A DNA stretch of 48,265 bases, taken from positions 1 through 48,265 of the forward strand of contig JAUCBJ010009138.1 in the NCBI GenBank assembly GCA_032718475.1, written 5' to 3'. The stretch is from Nemertoderma westbladi (lineage: Eukaryota; Xenacoelomorpha; Nemertodermatida; Nemertodermatidae). Position numbers and translations under genes: made by a program. Below, one piece after another: positions 19,271 through 32,200 of this stretch (positions are counted from its first letter, which is position 1; each line of letters begins with the position of its first letter). Below the pieces are notes generated by a model. It saw only the letters and a list, made by a program, of their open reading frames with translations. It was not told the DNA's origin and made no database searches.

Positions 19271-22200
19271 GAACAATACTGTCTGATATCCTGGAGTAAA
19301 ATAGTCCTATGTACAGTAAAAATCGCATAGACATAAACAAAAAAGGTCTTATGTACAATACTGCCTGATATCCTGGAGTAAAATAGTCCTATGTACAGTA
19401 AAAATCGCATAGACATAAACAAAAAAGGTCTTATGTACAATACTGCCTGATATCCTGGAGTAAAATAGTCCTATGTACAGTAAAAATCGCATAGACATAA
19501 ACAAAAAAGGTCTTTTTTACAATACTGCCTGATATCCTGGAGTAAAATAGTCCTATGTACAGTAAAAATCGCATAGACATAAACAAAAAAGGTCTTATGT
19601 ACAATACTGCCTGATATCCTGGAGTAAAATAGTCCTATGTACAGTAAAAATCGCATAGACATAAACAAAAAAGGTCTTATGTACAATACTGCCTGATATC
19701 CTGGAGTAAAATAGTCCTTATGTACAGTAAAAATCGCATAGACATAAACAAAAAAGGTCTTATGAACAATACTGCCTGATATCCTGGAGTAAAATAGTCC
19801 TATGTACAGAAAAAATCGCATAGACATAAACAAAAAAGGTCTTATGAACAATACTGCCTGATATCCTGGAGTAAAATAATCCTATGTACAGTAAAAATCG
19901 CATAGACATAAACAAAAAAGGTCTTATGTACAATACTGCCTGATATCCTGGAGTAAAATAGTCCTTATGTACAGTAAAAATCGCATAGACATAAACAAAA
20001 AAGGTCTTATGAACAATACTGCCTGATATCCTGGAGTAAAATAGTCCTATGTACAGTAAAAATCGCATAGACATAAACAAAAAAGGTCTTATGAACAATA
20101 CTGCCTGATATCCTGGAGTAAAATAGTCCTATGTACAGTAAAAATCGCATAGACATAAACAAAAAAGGTCTTATGAACAATACTGCCTGATATCCTGGAG
20201 TAAAATAGTCCTATGTACAGTAAAAATCGCATAGACATAAACAAAAAAGGTCTTATGTACAATACTGCCTGATATCCTGGAGTAAAATAGTCCTTATGTA
20301 CAGTAAAAATCGCATAGACATAAACAAAAAAGGTCTTATGTACAATACTGCCTGATATCCTGGAGTAAAATAGTCCTTATGTACAGTAAAAATCGCATAG
20401 ACATAAACAAAAAAGGTCTTATGAACAATACTGCCTGATATCCTGGAGTAAAATAGTCCTATGTACAGTAAAAATCGCATAGACATAAACAAAAAAGGTC
20501 TTATGAACAATACTGCCTGATATCCTGGAGTAAAATAGTCCTATGTACAGTAAAAATCGCATAGACATAAACAAAAAAGGTCTTATGTACAATACTGCCT
20601 GATATCCTGGAGTAAAATAGTCCTTATGTACAGTAAAAATCGCATAGACATAAACAAAAAAGGTCTTATGTACAATACTGCCTGATATCCTGGAGTAAAA
20701 TAGTCCTTATGTACAGTAAAAATCGCATAGACATAAACAAAAAAGGTCTTATGTACAATACTGCCTGATATCCTGGAGTAAAATAGTCCTTATGTACAGT
20801 AAAAATCGCATAGACATAAACAAAAAAGGTCTTATGTACAATACTGCCTGATATCCTGGAGTAAAATAGTCCTTATGTACAGTAAAAATCGCATAGACAT
20901 AAACAAAAAAGGTCTTATGAACAATACTGCCTGATATCCTGGAGTAAAATAGTCCTATGTACAGTAAAAATCGCATAGACATAAACAAAAAAGGTCTTAT
21001 GAACAATACTGCCTGATATCCTGGAGTAAAATAGTCCTATGTACAGTAAAAATCGCATAGACATAAACAAAAAAGGTCTTATGAACAATACTGCCTGATA
21101 TCCTGGAGTAAAATAGTCCTATGTACAGTAAAAATCGCATAGACATAAACAAAAAAGGTCTTATGTACAATACTGCCTGATATCCTGGAGTAAAATAGTC
21201 CTTATGTACAGTAAAAATCGCATAGACATAAACAAAAAAGGTCTTATGTACAATACTGCCTGATATCCTGGAGTAAAATAGTCCTATGTACAGTAAAAAT
21301 CGCATAGACATAAACAAAAAAGGTCTTATGAACAATACTGCCTGATATCCTGGAGTAAAATAGTCCTATGTACAGTAAAAATCGCATAGACATAAACAAA
21401 AAAGGTCTTATGTACAATACTGCCTGATATCCTGGAGTAAAATAATCCTATGTACAGTAAAAATCGCATAGACATAAACAAAAAAGGTCTTATGAACAAT
21501 ACTGCCTGATATCCTGGAGTAAAATAGTCCTATGTACAGAAAAAATCGCATAGACATAAACAAAAAAGGTCTTATTTACAATACTGCCTGATATCCTGGA
21601 GTAAAATAGTCCTATGTACAGAAAAAATCGCATAGACATAAACAAAAAAGGTCTTATGTACAATACTGCCTGATATCCTGGAGTAAAATAGTCCTTATGT
21701 ACAGTAAAAATCGCATAGACATAAACAAAAAAGGTCTTATGTACAATACTGCCTGATATCCTGGAGTAAAATAATCCTATGTACAGTAAAAATCGCATAG
21801 ACATAAACAAAAAAGGTCTTATGAACAATACTGCCTGATATCCTGGAGTAAAATAGTCCTATGTACAGAAAAAATCGCATAGACATAAACAAAAAAGGTC
21901 TTATTTACAATACTGCCTGATATCCTGGAGTAAAATAGTCCTATGTACAGAAAAAATCGCATAGACATAAACAAAAAAGGTCTTATGTACAATACTGCCT
22001 GATATCCTGCTGGAGTAAAATAGTCCTATGTACAGTAAAAATCGCATAGACATAAACAAAAAAGGTCTTATGTACAATACTGCCTGATATCCTGGAGTAA
22101 AATAGTCCTATGTACAGAAAAAATCGCATAGACATAAACAAAAAAGGTCTTATGTACAATACTGCCTGATATCCTGGAGTAAAATAGTCCTATGTACAGT

Positions 22201-22914
22201 AAAAATCGCATAGACATAAACAAAAAAGGTCTTATGAACAATACTGCCTGATATCCTGGAGTAAAATAGTCCTATGTACAGTAAAAATCGCATAGACATA
22301 AACAAAAAAGGTCTTATGTACAATACTGCCTGATATCCTGGAGTAAAATAGTCCTATGTACAGTAAAAATCGCATAGACATAAACAAAAAAGGTCTTATG
22401 AACAATACTGCCTGATATCCTGGAGTAAAATAGTCCTATGTACAGAAAAAATCGCATAGACATAAACAAAAAAGGTCTTATTTACAATACTGCCTGATAT
22501 CCTGGAGTAAAATAGTCCTATGTACAGAAAAAATCGCATAGACATAAACAAAAAAGGTCTTATGTACAATACTGCCTGATATCCTGGAGTAAAATAGTCC
22601 TTATGTACAGTAAAAATCGCATAGACATAAACAAAAAAGGTCTTATGTACAATACTGCCTGATATCCTGGAGTAAAATAATCCTATGTACAGTAAAAATC
22701 GCATAGACATAAACAAAAAAGGTCTTATGAACAATACTGCCTGATATCCTGCTGGAGTAAAATAGTCCTATGTACAGTAAAAATCGCATAGACATAAACA
22801 AAAAAGGTCTTATGTACAATACTGCCTGATATCCTGCTGGAGTAAAATAGTCCTATGTACAGTAAAAATCGCATAGACATAAACAAAAAAGGTCTTATTT
22901 ACAATACTGCCTGA
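19271..22914. repeat. Tandem array of an ~82-bp unit in crystallin intron 2, about 44 copies
   Basis: Each unit runs ACTGCCTGATATCCTGGAG, then TAAAATAGTCC, TATGTACAGTAAAAATCGCA, TAGACATAAACAAAAAAGG, TCTTATGTACAAT. Variants: TATG-A-ACAAT, TTTACAAT, an extra T in GTCCTTATG, AGAAAAAAT for AGTAAAAAT, and CTGCTGG for CTGG near the right end. The many minus-strand ORFs of 66-126 codons here come from the repeat and are not genes. The first copy (19271) is the most diverged. The array ends abruptly at 22914. Confidence 0.95.
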
Positions 22915-23483
22915 TTTATGCAAAACAATTTTGAAGTTTTTGAAAATAATTGTTTTTGAAAGTAAAGATTTTGAAGTACTCTTATGTACTATGTACTCTA
23001 TGTAGTAATCTATGTACTTACTTGCATGCAAAAATACAGATTGCCAACATCAACTGTGTTTTTTATGCTGATCCCTTCATTTGCTTGCAGTTAGACTGTT
23101 TCTAAGTCTATCTTTTTCAATGTATTGTTTGAATGTTTATAATTAGTGTACATTATCGCTGCAAGTGTTAATATGCCTACTGTTAAATGTCATATTAATA
23201 AATATTCATAACAAAAACATAAACCTTTCCCACTGACTGACCTTTCAACCTCAATCAGAATAACCAAACCAATCTCTCTGCTCTTTTTTTTATTGTTGTA
23301 AATACCGTTGAGTAAAAAAATTAAAAAAAATGAAATTATTAAAAAAATTTAGTTTACTCGCTACGATCGATCACATTACTCTAACTAAAATGAGTAACAA
23401 TAAAATGTAACTTGGTAGAAGACAAACCTCCATCAATGGTGATTACCTAATCTTGCTACATTTATGTATCTTGTGATTATAAG
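22915..23483. other. Remainder of crystallin intron 2
   Basis: AT-rich, no gene. It holds a TATGTACT cluster at 22984-23018 and homopolymer T and A runs near 23284-23350. It ends with TTGTGATTATAAG, the acceptor of exon C. Confidence 0.6.
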
Positions 23484-23621
23484 GTGGGCAATATATAATA
23501 TTAACGGCGCAACGACTGACTACACTGGATGGAGCGCCATACTGACCCCCGGAGACTACCCAAATCTATACAACTTACCGAATTCATTTGGTGGATCAAA
23601 TTTCGACAATATTATCTCCAG
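23484..23621 (+). CDS. Beta/gamma-crystallin-domain gene, exon C (second Greek key of domain 1)
   Basis: 138 bp, phase 2 on both sides; donor TCCAG|GTAATG. The peptide WAIYNINGATTDYTGWSAIL continues TPGDYPNLYN and ends NFDNIIS plus a split Ser, so the Ca2+ signature DNIISS is completed across the splice. With exon B it forms one complete crystallin domain with two calcium signatures. Confidence 0.85.
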
Positions 23622-23972
23622 GTAATGCAAAATTGGACCTACAAAAAAAATAATATTATACACCACCATAGCGCTTGGTTCAGAAAAAAATGAACGCCAA
23701 TTCTGATTGCACATTTTAATGTGGGTTTGGTACCCAGTGTCGAAAAAGTGTAAAACGAAAAAAAATATTTCGCGGAATCTTTGAAAATCATTTAATATTT
23801 TAATTATTAACAAATATTAATAATATTAAATCCATTAATAATATATTGAATTAATAATAATATTATACAAACAATTAATAACATATGGAACGGACTAAAT
23901 ATTTATGCTGTTAAGTTGGAAATTCGCCCATTTGTAATTATTATATTTTAAATTATTAAATAATATTACTTG

Positions 23973-24261
23973 AATTTTCAGTGCTCACCACACTCTCATA
24001 AGATGGCATATTTTCAGTGATCACAATCTCATAAGATTGTATATTTTCAGTGATCACAATCTCATAAGATTGTATATTTTCATCAGTTACTCTTTCATAC
24101 AACCCCCACAAACTGTATATTTTCAGCAGTCACTCTCTCATACAACCCCCACAAACTGTATATTTTCAGCAGTCACTCTCTCATACAACCCCCACACACT
24201 GTATATTTTAAGTGCTCACAGTTGTATATTTTCAGCGCGATCACACTCTGTATATTTTCAG
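23973..24261 (+). repeat. Tandemly duplicated 3' splice-site region upstream of exon D
   Basis: TGTATATTTTCAG or a close form occurs about nine times (near 23972, 24008, 24039, 24070, 24110, 24155, 24199, 24223, 24249). Between copies are CTCATAAGAT/TGATCACAAT or TCATACAACCCCCACA spacers. The last copy is the acceptor that keeps the frame into exon D. The ORF at 24037-24312 is a by-product of this repeat. Confidence 0.8.
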
Positions 24262-24435
24262 TCTTCACCCTCTTACACGCCACGGGAACGAATCAACACT
24301 TGTACTGTTTGATGGGAATGAATTCCGCAATGCTTATCGCATTCTCACTGAGAGTAGTGCCGACTTGTCTACCATAAGTATGAATAATAAAGTTACTTCA
24401 GTGATAATAACAGGTGGAACTTGGGAGCTTTATAA
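24262..24435 (+). CDS. Beta/gamma-crystallin-domain gene, exon D (first Greek key of domain 2)
   Basis: 174 bp, 57 whole codons between split codons. The acceptor is ATATTTTCAG at 24261 and the donor TATAA|GTTAGT. The peptide has STLVLFDGNEFRNAYRILTE (motif A) and MNNKVTSVIITGGTWELY with the Ca2+ signature NNKVTS and the typical GxWxLY end. Of the repeated acceptors upstream, I chose the one that gives an in-frame join with exon C. Confidence 0.85.
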
Positions 24436-26160
24436 GTTAGTTTTATTTATGCTATTTTGACTAAAATTGTAAATTTTTCCATCAAGCATCAAAAATCGGC
24501 CTGTTAATTTACAACTGGAAATTAATTTTGTATTTTTGACTTTTTATTTATTAATTCATTTTACATTTCCCACCGTAGTTAATCTTCTGCTGGTTTTTTT
24601 TTTTACTTTTTACTTAATATTCGCATTAAGTCATTATCATGTCAAGGTCATTATAATAACATAACATTTATTTACAGTATTTCCACAGATATCATTTTTT
24701 AGCGATTTTAATGACTTTAATCCCAAGCCATAACAGTATTTTTATTTTCCAGTAATAATATTTTAATAGTAATTTTAAATATTGATCTGTGAACAATTAA
24801 AATTAAATTACGTAAATTAGGTTATAATAATCTGATAACTTTTAAGACTATTTTAAAAATGTTACTGTTTATCATTTTTTAATTCGCCAGGAACTAACGT
24901 GCAGTCTGTGACTTGAATTATTTATTGCCTTAATTTACTTTCATTTGGCTTTTTAACTATTTAAAAACTAATGAATAAAAAAAAAACTGGAAATTGAGAA
25001 CTGAAACTTGGAAAAGGAAATTTAACAGGCAATACAATACCCTGTCATTATTGAGGAGCTTTTCAAAGTCGATTTCAAAATCGAAAGTTCGATATTATTA
25101 CTCTCGGAATTTTTACTCTCGATACTTTTTCTCTCGATATTTTAGTTTCCCCCTGGCAGCCTAGTAATTCCTCATAAAAATATATTAAAAGAAGACAAAG
25201 AAGACCACCTACACACCTTAGTACAAATACCCCAAAGCTAAATTCCGATTTTGTGTAACTTTTTTACGTTTTTCGAAATAATATTTAATTGTCTGCTGTG
25301 TACAGTACTGTACTTTATAGCCCTATAAAATCCCGATCCCGGACGACTTAGGGTAGACTTATGTAGATACAATAAATTTGAAGCTTTTATAGATTATACT
25401 TTTATTAGGATTATACATTGTAATTACATGTAAATTACATATAATATGTAATGTGTTATTGGAAACCGGTTTATGGACAATTGGTACTGATTTTAATACT
25501 ACGAATACACCAAATATAGCCATGCTATGTTCGACATAGCATGGTCTATAATGCTACGATACAAAGCTGTTGCTATGTTCTAGCCTAAATAACCGAAAGT
25601 AAAAGAAAATAAAAGAACCAGTCTACCTAATTACAGCTATTTTGAATGTCCAGAATTTATATTATTTTAATTTGATATTATGCTATGATGCTATATATAG
25701 CATTATTTAGGATGCTATGCTGTCAAAATATTGCTATGGTTAACTAAAATACCATAATTAGTACTAAATACATTGTGACTAACTTTTTAACTGCAATTAT
25801 TGGGGTCTGGTGTTGATAGACTGGTAGACTGGCCAATATGCTACATTGTGCTATGTATAGCATAATCAATCATGCTATACGGCAAATATGTTATTATGAC
25901 TCATATTAGGCCCAACTGAGCTACTTAGATTTTGGTGCTATATTGTATAATAATATGGCTCGAATGGACAGACTACTTGGGTTAATATAAACTTAATAAT
26001 GGTATGTGTCAAAATTGACACACACGGCCTTTCTAGGGGTAGTCATTGTCTGGCCTTTCTAATGTTAATATAATTATTTATCCTTAACTCTCTATTAGCA
26101 AATGTTTTACAAACTTTAATGAGTAACTTATATGAACTAATTGTATTTTATTCCTTTCAG
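24436..26160. other. Crystallin intron 4
   Basis: AT-rich, no gene. Features: TCTCGATA-type repeats at 25100-25142; a perfect 11-bp-stem hairpin CCATGCTATGT-TCG-ACATAGCATGG at 25520-25544; related palindromes TGCTATATATAGCA (about 25690) and TGCTATGTATAGCA (about 25850); GTGTCAA-AA-TTGACAC near 26007. It ends TTATTCCTTTCAG at 26160. Confidence 0.6.
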
Positions 26161-26269
26161 TGGCGCATCCTTTACTTCCACAATGATCGGACCACTCACA
26201 ACAGGACAATATCTCTCAACTGATATAACCCCATTGAATAATCTAATATCCTCAGTGAAACTTGTATAA
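26161..26269 (+). CDS. Beta/gamma-crystallin-domain gene, last exon with stop codon
   Basis: The acceptor is TTCCTTTCAG. One base completes the Asn split from exon D, then 35 codons and TAA at 26267-26269. Peptide: GASFTSTMIGPLTTGQYLST, then LNNLISSVKLV, motif B with the Ca2+ signature NNLISS. This completes domain 2. The last codons, CTT GTA TAA, are the first copy of the 23-bp tandem unit that follows, so the 3' UTR is presumably minisatellite. No independent polyadenylation signal is visible before the array. Confidence 0.85.
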
Positions 26270-29200
26270 GATACTCGTATAAACTTGTATAAGATACTTG
26301 TATAAACTTGTATAAGATACTTGTATAAACTTGTATAAGATACTTGTATAAACTTGTATAAGATACTTGTATAAACTTGTATAAGATACTTGTATAAACT
26401 TGTATAAGATACTTGTATAAACTTGTATAAGATACTTGTATAAACTTGTATAAGATACTTGTATAAACTTGTATAAGATACTTGTATAAACTTGTATAAG
26501 ATACTTGTATAAACTTGTATAAGATACTTGTATAAACTTGTATAAGATACTTGTATAAACTTGTATAAGATACTTGTATAAACTTGTATAAGATACTTGT
26601 ATAAACTTGTATAAGATACTTGTATAAACTTGTATAAGATACTTGTATAAACTTGTATAAGATACTTGTATAAACTTGTATAAGATACTTGTATAAACTT
26701 GTATAAGATACTTGTATAAACTTGTATAAGATACTTGTATAAACTTGTATAAGATACTTGTATAAACTTGTATAAGATACTTGTATAAACTTGTATAAGA
26801 TACTTGTATAAACTTGTATAAGATACTTGTATAAACTTGTATAAGATACTTGTATAAACTTGTATAAGATACTTGTATAAACTTGTATAAGATACTTGTA
26901 TAAACTTGTATAAGATACTTGTATAAACTTGTATAAGATACTTGTATAAACTTGTATAAGATACTTGTATAAACTTGTATAAGATACTTGTATAAACTTG
27001 TATAAGATACTCTGTATAAACTTGTATAAGATACTTGTATAAACTTGTATAAGATACTTGTATAAACTTGTATAAGATACTTGTATAAACTTGTATAAGA
27101 TACTTGTATAAACTTGTATAAGATACTTGTATAAACTTGTATAAGATACTTGTATAAACTTGTATAAGATACTTGTATAAACTTGTATAAGATACTTGTA
27201 TAAACTTGTATAAGATACTTGTATAAACTTGTATAAGATACTTGTATAAACTTGTATAAGATACTTGTATAAACTTGTATAAGATACTTGTATAAACTTG
27301 TATAAGATACTTGTATAAACTTGTATAAGATACTTGTATAAACTTGTATAAGATACTCTGTATAAGATACTTGTATAAGATACTTGTATAAACTTGTATA
27401 AGATACTTGTATAAACTTGTATAAGATACTTGTATAAACTTGTATAAGATACTTGTATAAACTTGTATAAGATACTTGTATAAACTTGTATAAGATACTT
27501 GTATAAACTTGTATAAGATACTTGTATAAACTTGTATAAGATACTTGTATAAACTTGTATAAGATACTTGTATAAACTTGTATAAGATACTTGTATAAAC
27601 TTGTATAAGATACTTGTATAAACTTGTATAAGATACTTGTATAAACTTGTATAAGATACTTGTATAAACTTGTATAAGATACTTGTATAAACTTGTATAA
27701 GATACTTGTATAAACTTGTATAAGATACTTGTATAAACTTGTATAAGATACTTGTATAAACTTGTATAAGATACTTGTATAAACTTGTATAAGATACTTG
27801 TATAAACTTGTATAAGATACTTGTATAAACTTGTATAAGATACTTGTATAAACTTGTATAAGATACTTGTATAAACTTGTATAAGATACTTGTATAAACT
27901 TGTATAAGATACTTGTATAAACTTGTATAAGATACTTGTATAAACTTGTATAAGATACTTGTATAAACTTGTATAAGATACTTGTATAAACTTGTATAAG
28001 ATACTTGTATAAACTTGTATAAGATACTTGTATAAACTTGTATAAGATACTTGTATAAACTTGTATAAGATACTTGTATAAACTTGTATAAGATACTTGT
28101 ATAAACTTGTATAAGATACTTGTATAAACTTGTATAAGATACTTGTATAAACTTGTATAAGATACTTGTATAAACTTGTATAAGATACTTGTATAAACTT
28201 GTATAAGATACTTGTATAAACTTGTATAAGATACTTGTATAAACTTGTATAAGATACTTGTATAGATACTTGTATAAGATACTTGTATAAACTTGTATAA
28301 GATACTTGTATAAACTTGTATAAGATACTTGTATAAACTTGTATAAGATACTTGTATAAACTTGTATAAGATACTTGTATAAACTTGTATAAGATACTTG
28401 TATAAACTTGTATAAGATACTTGTATAAACTTGTATAAGATACTTGTATAAACTTGTATAAGATACTTGTATAAACTTGTATAAGATACTTGTATAAACT
28501 TGTATAAGATACTTGTATAAACTTGTATAAGATACTTGTATAAACTTGTATAAGATACTTGTATAAACTTGTATAAGATACTTGTATAAACTTGTATAAG
28601 ATACTTGTATAAACTTGTATAAGATACTTGTATAAACTTGTATAAGATACTTGTATAAACTTGTATAAGATACTTGTATAAACTTGTATAAGATACTTGT
28701 ATAAACTTGTATAAGATACTTGTATAAACTTGTATAAGATACTTGTATAAACTTGTATAAGATACTTGTATAAACTTGTATAAGATACTTGTATAAACTT
28801 GTATAAGATACTTGTATAAACTTGTATAAGATACTTGTATAAACTTGTATAAGATACTTGTATAAACTTGTATAAGATACTNNNNNNNNNNNNNNNNNNN
28901 NNNNNNNNNNNNNNNNNNNNNNNNNNNNNNNNNNNNNNNNNNNNNNNNNNNNNNNNNNNNNNNNNNNNNNNNNNNNNNNNNGATACTTGTATAAACTTGT
29001 ATAAGATACTTGTATAAACTTGTATAAGATACTTGTATAAACTTGTATAAGATACTTGTATAAACTTGTATAAGATACTTGTATAAACTTGTATAAGATA
29101 CTTGTATAAACTTGTATAAGATACTTGTATAAACTTGTATAAGATACTTGTATAAACTTGTATAAGATACTTGTATAAACTTGTATAAGATACTTGTATA

Positions 29201-32200
29201 AACTTGTATAAGATACTTGTATAAACTTGTATAAGATACTTGTATAAACTTGTATAAGATACTTGTATAAACTTGTATAAGATACTTGTATAAACTTGTA
29301 TAAGATACTTGTATAAACTTGTATAAGATACTTGTATAAACTTGTATAAGATACTTGTATAAACTTGTATAAGATACTTGTATAAACTTGTATAAGATAC
29401 TTGTATAAACTTGTATAAGATACTTGTATAAACTTGTATAAGATACTTGTATAAACTTGTATAAGATACTTGTATAAACTTGTATAAGATACTTGTATAA
29501 ACTTGTATAAGATACTTGTATAAACTTGTATAAGATACTTGTATAAACTTGTATAAGATACTTGTATAAACTTGTATAAGATACTTGTATAAACTTGTAT
29601 AAGATACTTGTATAAACTTGTATAAGATACTTGTATAAACTTGTATAAGATACTTGTATAAACTTGTATAAGATACTTGTATAAACTTGTATAAGATACT
29701 TGTATAAACTTGTATAAGATACTTGTATAAACTTGTATAAGATACTTGTATAAACTTGTATAAGATACTTGTATAAACTTGTATAAGATACTTGTATAAA
29801 CTTGTATAAGATACTTGTATAAACTTGTATAAGATACTTGTATAAACTTGTATAAGATACTTGTATAAACTTGTATAAGATACTTGTATAAACTTGTATA
29901 AGATACTTGTATAAACTTGTATAAGATACTTGTATAAACTTGTATAAGATACTTGTATAAACTTGTATAAGATACTTGTATAAACTTGTATAAGATACTT
30001 GTATAAACTTGTATAAGATACTTGTATAAACTTGTATAAGATACTTGTATAAACTTGTATAAGATACTTGTATAAACTTGTATAAGATACTTGTATAAAC
30101 TTGTATAAGATACTTGTATAAACTTGTATAAGATACTTGTATAAACTTGTATAAGATACTTGTATAAACTTGTATAAGATACTTGTATAAACTTGTATAA
30201 GATACTTGTATAAACTTGTATAAGATACTTGTATAAACTTGTATAAGATACTTGTATAAACTTGTATAAGATACTTGTATAAACTTGTATAAGATACTTG
30301 TATAAACTTGTATAAGATACTTGTATAAACTTGTATAAGATACTTGTATAAACTTGTATAAGATACTTGTATAAACTTGTATAAGATACTTGTATAAACT
30401 TGTATAAGATACTTGTATAAACTTGTATAAGATACTTGTATAAACTTGTATAAGATACTTGTATAAACTTGTATAAGATACTTGTATAAACTTGTATAAG
30501 ATACTTGTATAAACTTGTATAAGATACTTGTATAAACTTGTATAAGATACTTGTATAAACTTGTATAAGATACTTGTATAAACTTGTATAAGATACTTGT
30601 ATAAACTTGTATAAGATACTTGTATAAACTTGTATAAGATACTTGTATAAACTTGTATAAGATACTTGTATAAACTTGTATAAGATACTTGTATAAACTT
30701 GTATAAGATACTTGTATAAACTTGTATAAGATACTTGTATAAACTTGTATAAGATACTTGTATAAACTTGTATAAGATACTTGTATAAACTTGTATAAGA
30801 TACTTGTATAAACTTGTATAAGATACTTGTATAAACTTGTATAAGATACTTGTATAAACTTGTATAAGATACTTGTATAAACTTGTATAAGATACTTGTA
30901 TAAACTTGTATAAGATACTTGTATAAACTTGTATAAGATACTTGTATAAACTTGTATAAGATACTTGTATAAACTTGTATAAGATACTTGTATAAACTTG
31001 TATAAGATACTTGTATAAACTTGTATAAGATACTTGTATAAACTTGTATAAGATACTTGTATAAACTTGTATAAGATACTTGTATAAACTTGTATAAGAT
31101 ACTTGTATAAACTTGTATAAGATACTTGTATAAACTTGTATAAGATACTTGTATAAACTTGTATAAGATACTTGTATAAACTTGTATAAGATACTTGTAT
31201 AAACTTGTATAAGATACTTGTATAAACTTGTATAAGATACTTGTATAAACTTGTATAAGATACTTGTATAAACTTGTATAAGATACTTGTATAAACTTGT
31301 ATAAGATACTTGTATAAACTTGTATAAGATACTTGTATAAACTTGTATAAGATACTTGTATAAACTTGTATAAGATACTTGTATAAACTTGTATAAGATA
31401 CTTGTATAAACTTGTATAAGATACTTGTATAAACTTGTATAAGATACTTGTATAAACTTGTATAAGATACTTGTATAAACTTGTATAAGATACTTGTATA
31501 AACTTGTATAAGATACTTGTATAAACTTGTATAAGATACTTGTATAAACTTGTATAAGATACTTGTATAAACTTGTATAAGATACTTGTATAAACTTGTA
31601 TAAGATACTTGTATAAACTTGTATAAGATACTTGTATAAACTTGTATAAGATACTTGTATAAACTTGTATAAGATACTTGTATAAACTTGTATAAGATAC
31701 TTGTATAAACTTGTATAAGATACTTGTATAAACTTGTATAAGATACTTGTATAAACTTGTATAAGATACTTGTATAAACTTGTATAAGATACTTGTATAA
31801 ACTTGTATAAGATACTTGTATAAACTTGTATAAGATACTTGTATAAACTTGTATAAGATACTTGTATAAACTTGTATAAGATACTTGTATAAACTTGTAT
31901 AAGATACTTGTATAAACTTGTATAAGATACTTGTATAAACTTGTATAAGATACTTGTATAAACTTGTATAAGATACTTGTATAAACTTGTATAAGATACT
32001 TGTATAAACTTGTATAAGATACTTGTATAAACTTGTATAAGATACTTGTATAAACTTGTATAAGATACTTGTATAAACTTGTATAAGATACTTGTATAAA
32101 CTTGTATAAGATACTTGTATAAACTTGTATAAGATACTTGTATAAACTTGTATAAGATACTTGTATAAACTTGTATAAGATACTTGTATAAACTTGTATA

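Noticed and set aside
19271-22914. Series of minus-strand ORFs (66-126 codons) with repeated RPFLFMSMRFLLYIGLFY
   Set aside because: They arise from the 82-bp tandem unit, break wherever unit length changes, and have no start context or neighbours. Not genes.
19271-22914. CRISPR-like array
   Set aside because: Direct repeats without unique spacers, inside an intron of an animal gene.
24037-24312. 91-codon ORF upstream of exon D
   Set aside because: It is in a different frame from exon D, and is made of duplicated splice-acceptor repeats.
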